NCBI GenBank assembly: GCA_963792385.1
Contig: CAWBVZ010000006.1
Span: 434,001-498,000 of the forward strand
Length of the DNA stretch: 64,000 bases
Direction of reading: 5' to 3'
Source: DASSUW01 sp963792385
GTDB lineage: Bacteria; Actinomycetota; Thermoleophilia; Solirubrobacterales; Solirubrobacteraceae
In this document: positions 60,540-64,000 of the stretch, piece after piece
How positions within the stretch are numbered: the stretch's first letter is position 1
Layout of the letters: every line of letters begins with the position of its first letter
Position numbers and translations under genes: made by a program
The notes under the pieces: generated by a model
What the model saw: the letters and a program-made list of their open reading frames with translations, nothing else
The model's database searches: none
Told to the model about the DNA's origin: nothing

Positions 60540-60901
60540 CCCTGACACGCCGCGGCGTCGCGTGGGCGGTCGCCGCCGTGCTCGCCTTCGCGCTCCCGTT
60601 CGGCGCTGCCGCGCTGCGGGGTGGCGACGCCGCTCCGGCTCGTGCCACCGTGCTCGAGCCGCCTGCGCTAGCGAAGACCTCCGCGCCGCTGTCGCTGCGC
60701 CGCGTGGCGGCCCTGCCCAGCCCGCCGAAGGTGAAGAAGGCGAAGCGCCGCCGCACGCCGCGCGTCACCGCCGTCAAGCCGCGACCGGCGGCCACGGTGG
60801 CGCCCGTCGCCACCGTCGCACCTGCTCCGGCGCCGGCAGCCGCGCCTGCACCCGCCCCGGCTCCCAAGCCGCCGACCCAGAGCTTCGACTCGACCGGATG
60901 A
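60527..60901 (+). CDS. hypothetical secreted or membrane-anchored Ala/Pro-rich protein (124 aa)
   Basis: It starts at ATG 60527, inside the end of the previous gene. An N-terminal hydrophobic helix (VAWAVAAVLAFALPFGAAAL) is followed by a basic segment (PPKVKKAKRRRTPRVTAVKP) and an Ala/Pro tail (APAPAPAAAPAPAPAPKPP). Low complexity prevents family assignment. It overlaps the next gene by 4 bp (ATGA), so it is translated as part of the operon. Confidence 0.6.
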   Translation: MPQVTLTRRGVAWAVAAVLAFALPFGAAALRGGDAAPARATVLEPPALAKTSAPLSLRRVAALPSPPKVKKAKRRRTPRVTAVKPRPAATVAPVATVAPAPAPAAAPAPAPAPKPPTQSFDSTG

Positions 60902-61884
60902 CGATGACCCCCCAGACCTCCCCACTGCCTGACCAGCCCCCGCGGCGCCGATCCGCCGCACACCTGCGGGTCGTTCCGGCACCGGTCTACCCGGCGCCCG
61001 TCACGACGCCGAGGGACCGCTTCGCCCTCCCCTCGCGTGCGCTGCTCTCGGGCGTCGCGGCGCTCGCGCTCACCGCCGTCTGTGGATGGTGGCTCGGCGG
61101 CGCGGCGACCGCGCCGGACGCCGCCGAGGCGCCGCAGCCGATCGTCGTGATGAGCGGCATGCAGCTCGAGATCCCGGCGACCTGGACACCGGCGCGCCCC
61201 GCGCCCGGGATGGATGCGCCCGGCATGGCCACCTTCGCTCCCACCGCCGGCCTGCCGGTGCGCGCACGCCTTATCGCCGGGCAGCCGGCCGACGCCTCGC
61301 TCATTCCCGCGGCGCTGCGCTCGCAGCTCCCCGCGGAGCTCCCGGCGCCGCGCCGCGCGCGGCTCGCTGGGCTGCCTGCGTGGACCTACGGCCCCATCAA
61401 CCACGGAAAGCGCGTGCTTGAGCTCACGCTCGCCCCCACTGCGGCGGGCGTGCTCGCCGTGGAGTGCTCGGCGTCGCCGGCGACCTGGAGCGCCGCCATC
61501 GGCTGCGAGGCCGGCATCCGCTCAATCGGCGGCTCGGGCAACAAGGCTGTCGCTCCAGCGCCCGATCTCGCGTTCCGGCAGCGCGCCTCGGCGGTTTTCC
61601 GCGCGCTCGACGGCAGGCGTGTCGCCGGCCGCGCCGCGCTCGCTCGCGGACACCGCTTCGCGGCATCCGGAAGCCTCGCCCGTGCACACCGCGATGCGGC
61701 AGCGGCGCTCGCCCCGTTCGCCGCCCCCGGAGTGACGGCGGACGCCGTTGCCGCGCTGCGACGCACGGCGGGCAGCTACGACGCGCTCGCGCGAGCGGCA
61801 CGCCGCGCCCGCTTCATCGCCGCCCGCAAGGGCGTCGCGCGTGCCGAGGCCGGCCTCGCCGGCGCGCTCAAGCGCTTGCGCTAG
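60898..61884 (+). CDS. hypothetical membrane-anchored protein (328 aa)
   Basis: A Pro/Arg-rich cytoplasmic start, one membrane helix (ALLSGVAALALTAVCGWWLG, about 48-67) and an extracellular part with ISSCMP-like MSGMQLEIPATW, then FAPTAGLPVRARLIAG and a helical C-terminus rich in Ala/Arg (ARRARFIAARKGVARAEAGL). Cys in VECSASP and GCEAGI could form a disulfide. Unrecognised. The three genes 59629-61884 form an operon of exported proteins. Confidence 0.7.
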   Translation: MTMTPQTSPLPDQPPRRRSAAHLRVVPAPVYPAPVTTPRDRFALPSRALLSGVAALALTAVCGWWLGGAATAPDAAEAPQPIVVMSGMQLEIPATWTPARPAPGMDAPGMATFAPTAGLPVRARLIAGQPADASLIPAALRSQLPAELPAPRRARLAGLPAWTYGPINHGKRVLELTLAPTAAGVLAVECSASPATWSAAIGCEAGIRSIGGSGNKAVAPAPDLAFRQRASAVFRALDGRRVAGRAALARGHRFAASGSLARAHRDAAAALAPFAAPGVTADAVAALRRTAGSYDALARAARRARFIAARKGVARAEAGLAGALKRLR

Positions 61885-62927
61885 CGCGCGTCCAGCACGG
61901 TCGTGAGCTGCGTGCGCGACGCGATGCCGAGCTTCCGATAGGCGTGGCGCAGGTGGTACTCGACCGTCGCCAGGGTGACGACCAGCGTCTCGGCGATCTC
62001 GCGGTTCTGCCGTCCGGCGGCCGCGAGGTCAGCGATCCGGCGCTCGCTGCGCGTCAATGCACCGGCACCGGTGATCAGCCGGCGGCGCGGTCGCGCGCCG
62101 CTCGCGCGGAGCTCGGCGAGTGCCCGCTCCTCAAGTGCGGTCGCCCCGCACCGATGCGCGAGATCCACGGCCACGCGTAGCGAGTCGCGCGCCTCCGCTG
62201 GGCTGCCCACACGCCGCAGCACGGCGCCCAGCGCCGCGTGGGCACGCGCTCGTTCGAGCCGCGCCGCCGACGCGTTCAGCACCGCGACGGCCTCGCGCAA
62301 GAGCCCGACCTCGTCCTCGCCGGTCGCCGCGCGTGCCGCGGCAACGAGGGCGACGCCGACCGCGGCGTGGGCGCCGACCCAGCGGGCCTGTTCGAGCTCC
62401 TCGGCCGCCCACCGCCGCGCCTCCGCGACCCGGCCGGTCTCCACCAGGGCGTGGGCCAGCCACGAGCGCCACGGCAACCCGGTCGCGTCCCGCCGCCCAC
62501 ACGCGCGCAGGTCCTCGATCGCCGCATCCACCTGTCCCTGCGCGAGCCGCAAGCGCCCGCGCGCGACCAGCACCGCGGAGTTCGCGCACGGACCGTCAGT
62601 CAGGAGCCGGGCAGCGTCGGCGAGCTCGCCGCGCTCGATCAGCACTTCACCCAGGCATGCGACGGCCAGCTCCTCGCCGATCGCCCACCCGTACGCCGCC
62701 GCGACCTCCAGCAGTGCACGCGCGTCCGCATCGGCTCGGGCAAGCTCCCCGATCCGCAGGTACAACCGGCTGCGCAACGCGAGGACGCCACCGACATCGA
62801 CGACGGCGCCACGCCGGCGGGCGCGCGCAAGCGCACGGTCCAGCTCTCGCAGCGCCGGCTCGTGACGCTCGGTCGTCACCCAGGATCCAACCGCCTCGTA
62901 CGGCGTCCAGCTCAGCGGCTCGGGCAT
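61881..62927 (-). CDS. LuxR-type regulator with TPR-like region, no ATPase domain
   Basis: A 348-aa protein whose C-terminus is a LuxR/GerE HTH (LTRSERRIADLAAAGRQNREIAETL ... VEYHLRHAYRKLGIASRTQL). The preceding 260 residues are TPR-like alpha repeats (ALRELDRALARARRRGAVVD; LADAARLLTDGPCANSAVLV). It lacks the AAA-type ATPase of full-length MalT/LAL regulators. ATG 62927 has TACGGT 6 nt upstream, so the short form appears to be its real extent. Confidence 0.85.
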   Translation of the reverse strand: MPEPLSWTPYEAVGSWVTTERHEPALRELDRALARARRRGAVVDVGGVLALRSRLYLRIGELARADADARALLEVAAAYGWAIGEELAVACLGEVLIERGELADAARLLTDGPCANSAVLVARGRLRLAQGQVDAAIEDLRACGRRDATGLPWRSWLAHALVETGRVAEARRWAAEELEQARWVGAHAAVGVALVAAARAATGEDEVGLLREAVAVLNASAARLERARAHAALGAVLRRVGSPAEARDSLRVAVDLAHRCGATALEERALAELRASGARPRRRLITGAGALTRSERRIADLAAAGRQNREIAETLVVTLATVEYHLRHAYRKLGIASRTQLTTVLDAR

Positions 62928-62933
62928 GGGACG

Positions 62934-62939
62934 ACCGTA
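62934..62939 (-). promoter_or_regulatory. -10 hexamer TACGGT, leaderless start of the short LuxR gene
   Basis: TACGGT ends 6 nt before ATG 62927. It shows that the short LuxR gene has its own promoter. Confidence 0.45.
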
Positions 62940-62979
62940 TGCGCGGGCACGCCTCCGCGAAATTGTGGAAACCCTGACT

Positions 62980-64000
62980 CTATGTCTCGTAGTTATCGGC
63001 GAGACGACGAGCGAGCTGCGAGCGGGAGCGGACGCCGAGCTTCCCGTACGCGCGCGACAGGTGCACCTCGACCGTGTTGACCGTCACGAACAGCGCCGCG
63101 GCGATCTCCTTGTTGGCCAGCCCGTCGGCTGCGAGCTCGACGACGCGACGCTCGCTCGGCGTCAGCTCGTCTTCGCTCGCCCGCGGCCGCCGGCCGCCGA
63201 CGCGCGAGAGCTCGGAGCGCGTCCGCTCGGCCCAGCCCGGCGAGCCGACCCGCTCGAACGCGGCCGTGGCCTGCTCGAGCGAACCGCGAGCCGCACCCCA
63301 CTTCCGGAACCGGCGCTGCGCCCGCCCGAGGCTGAGCAGCGACCGCGCCGCATCGAAGCGCAAGCCGAGCTCGTCGTAGTCGGCCGCCGCCTGGGCGAGC
63401 ACTGCGGCGGCGTCCGGGTCATAGGTGTCACCGGCGAGCCCGACGACAGCGCTGCACCGCTTCACGGTCGCGAGCCCCCACGGATGCGCTTGTGGCTCGG
63501 CTAGCTCGCGGAGGCGCTGGGTCACCGCGCGCGCCTCGTCGCGCTCGCCGACCTCGACGAGCGCCTCGACGAGCTCGGGCGCCACCGGGAAGACCCCAGG
63601 CTCGTCGATCCCCTCGCGCAGTGTGTGGCTCCAGACAGCTCTCAAGCTCTCCACCGCGCGGGGCGGCTCGTGCGACAGCAGTTCCGCGATCCCGCGCGCA
63701 CGCAGCGCCTCGAGCGCGTCCCAGCGCGTGGCGGTCGCCTCGGCGCTGGCGATCGCCTTCGCCGCCCACTGCTGCGTCTCGTCGGGCAGACCGCGACCCG
63801 CGGCGAGCAGCGCGCGGCACCGCTCGTACATCGGGGGAATCAGCAGCTCGTTGTCGGCGGACTCGGCCCACTCGTCGAGGATGTGAGCGGCCGCATCCCA
63901 GTCGCCGGCTCGCAACTCGAGCTCGCACACGTGCAAGCGCTGCAGCGCGTACGACGTCGGCTCACCCTGCTCGTCGGCCAGCGCCAGGTCTCGGGTCAGG
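62980..64000 (-). CDS. LuxR-family regulator (partial, runs off the right edge)
   Basis: The frame is open to the window end (…EPTSYALQRLHVCELELRAG), so the real start is outside. The C-terminus is a LuxR HTH (LTPSERRVVELAADGLANKE ... VEVHLSRAYGKLGVRSRSQL). The visible 340 residues are TPR-like repeats; an N-terminal ATPase domain, as in LAL regulators, may lie beyond the edge. It is a paralogue of the next gene and 52 bp upstream of it. Confidence 0.85.
   Translation of the reverse strand, partial: LTRDLALADEQGEPTSYALQRLHVCELELRAGDWDAAAHILDEWAESADNELLIPPMYERCRALLAAGRGLPDETQQWAAKAIASAEATATRWDALEALRARGIAELLSHEPPRAVESLRAVWSHTLREGIDEPGVFPVAPELVEALVEVGERDEARAVTQRLRELAEPQAHPWGLATVKRCSAVVGLAGDTYDPDAAAVLAQAAADYDELGLRFDAARSLLSLGRAQRRFRKWGAARGSLEQATAAFERVGSPGWAERTRSELSRVGGRRPRASEDELTPSERRVVELAADGLANKEIAAALFVTVNTVEVHLSRAYGKLGVRSRSQLARRLADNYET

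Noticed and set aside
1011..63504. Numerous long Arg/Ala/Pro-rich open frames opposite or out of phase with the listed genes
   Set aside because: They are low-complexity shadows produced by high G+C third positions and lack conserved motifs or start signals.
1..64000. CRISPR arrays, insertion sequences, prophage or integrase genes
   Set aside because: No regularly spaced direct repeats, transposases, integrases or phage structural genes were seen on either strand.

Overview
The window is about 72% G+C and densely coded on both strands, with a full set of actinobacterial housekeeping genes. Several features point to the class Thermoleophilia (Solirubrobacterales-like): a secreted Ig-like domain of the 'TYAWVRC ... 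YTLTTADQGKRVRVWLTVSN' type, a non-sporulation SpoIVB-like S55 protein, a succinate dehydrogenase with an HdrB-like third subunit in place of membrane anchors, and very frequent leaderless promoters. The lineage is an inference from gene content; no rRNA is present.

Layout. 0-3 kb: small hypothetical proteins, DUF4235, an MFS exporter. 3-6 kb: glmU-prs and tRNA-Gln(UUG). 6-15 kb: secreted proteins, DUF1835, S55 protein, purine nucleoside phosphorylase, Eis-like acetyltransferase, RTX-like protein, PucR regulator. 14-20 kb: a minus-strand housekeeping run metG-tatD-rsmA-ispE-DedA/PAP2-small membrane protein-pucR, mostly joined by 4-bp stop/start overlaps. 20-24 kb: tautomerase, LysE, M23-like peptidase, a membrane protein, rsmI. 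24-29.9 kb: ROK kinase, LCP protein, CHRD protein, two acyl-CoA dehydrogenases and an EamA transporter, nearly all broken by single-base frameshifts. 30-36 kb: FmdB, glyS, an R2-like diiron/SCP2 protein, two cupredoxins, TetR, AIM24. 36-43 kb: TolB-like protein, ABC-2 exporter, PGPGW protein, and an HTH-hsp20-lon stress operon. 43-48.7 kb: GNAT, EAL, metallo-beta-lactamase, a lipid/CoA-type operon and an AT-hook protein. 48.7-56 kb: a TCA-cycle block (icd-mdh divergent from M50 protease; sdhA-sdhB-sdhE). 57-59.4 kb: lysC-asd. 59.6-64 kb: a secreted/membrane operon of unknown role and two LuxR-type regulators.

Regulation. At least 20 genes have a TANNNT hexamer 6-11 nt upstream of the start codon, leaving no room for a leader, so transcripts should begin at or next to the start codon. 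Genes inside operons either overlap by ATGA/GTGA or carry Shine-Dalgarno sequences.

The most unusual feature is a family of about 155-170-bp imperfect palindromes in intergenic gaps at 9.5, 19.9, 30.3, 35.9 and 59.4 kb. Each has a long outer stem enclosing two or three inner hairpins (cloverleaf-like). Two copies (upstream of metG and glyS) are clearly homologous along their length, show a compensatory base-pair change, and have outer-stem differences that are all G-U compatible on the plus strand. They look like an undescribed structured RNA or palindromic mobile repeat. No intergenic gap exceeds about 260 bp.

Sequence quality. About 14 frame breaks fall between 24.3 and 29.3 kb, almost all one extra base, while the encoded proteins stay conserved on either side. 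Assembly or base-calling error is the leading explanation, so those genes are probably intact in the organism.
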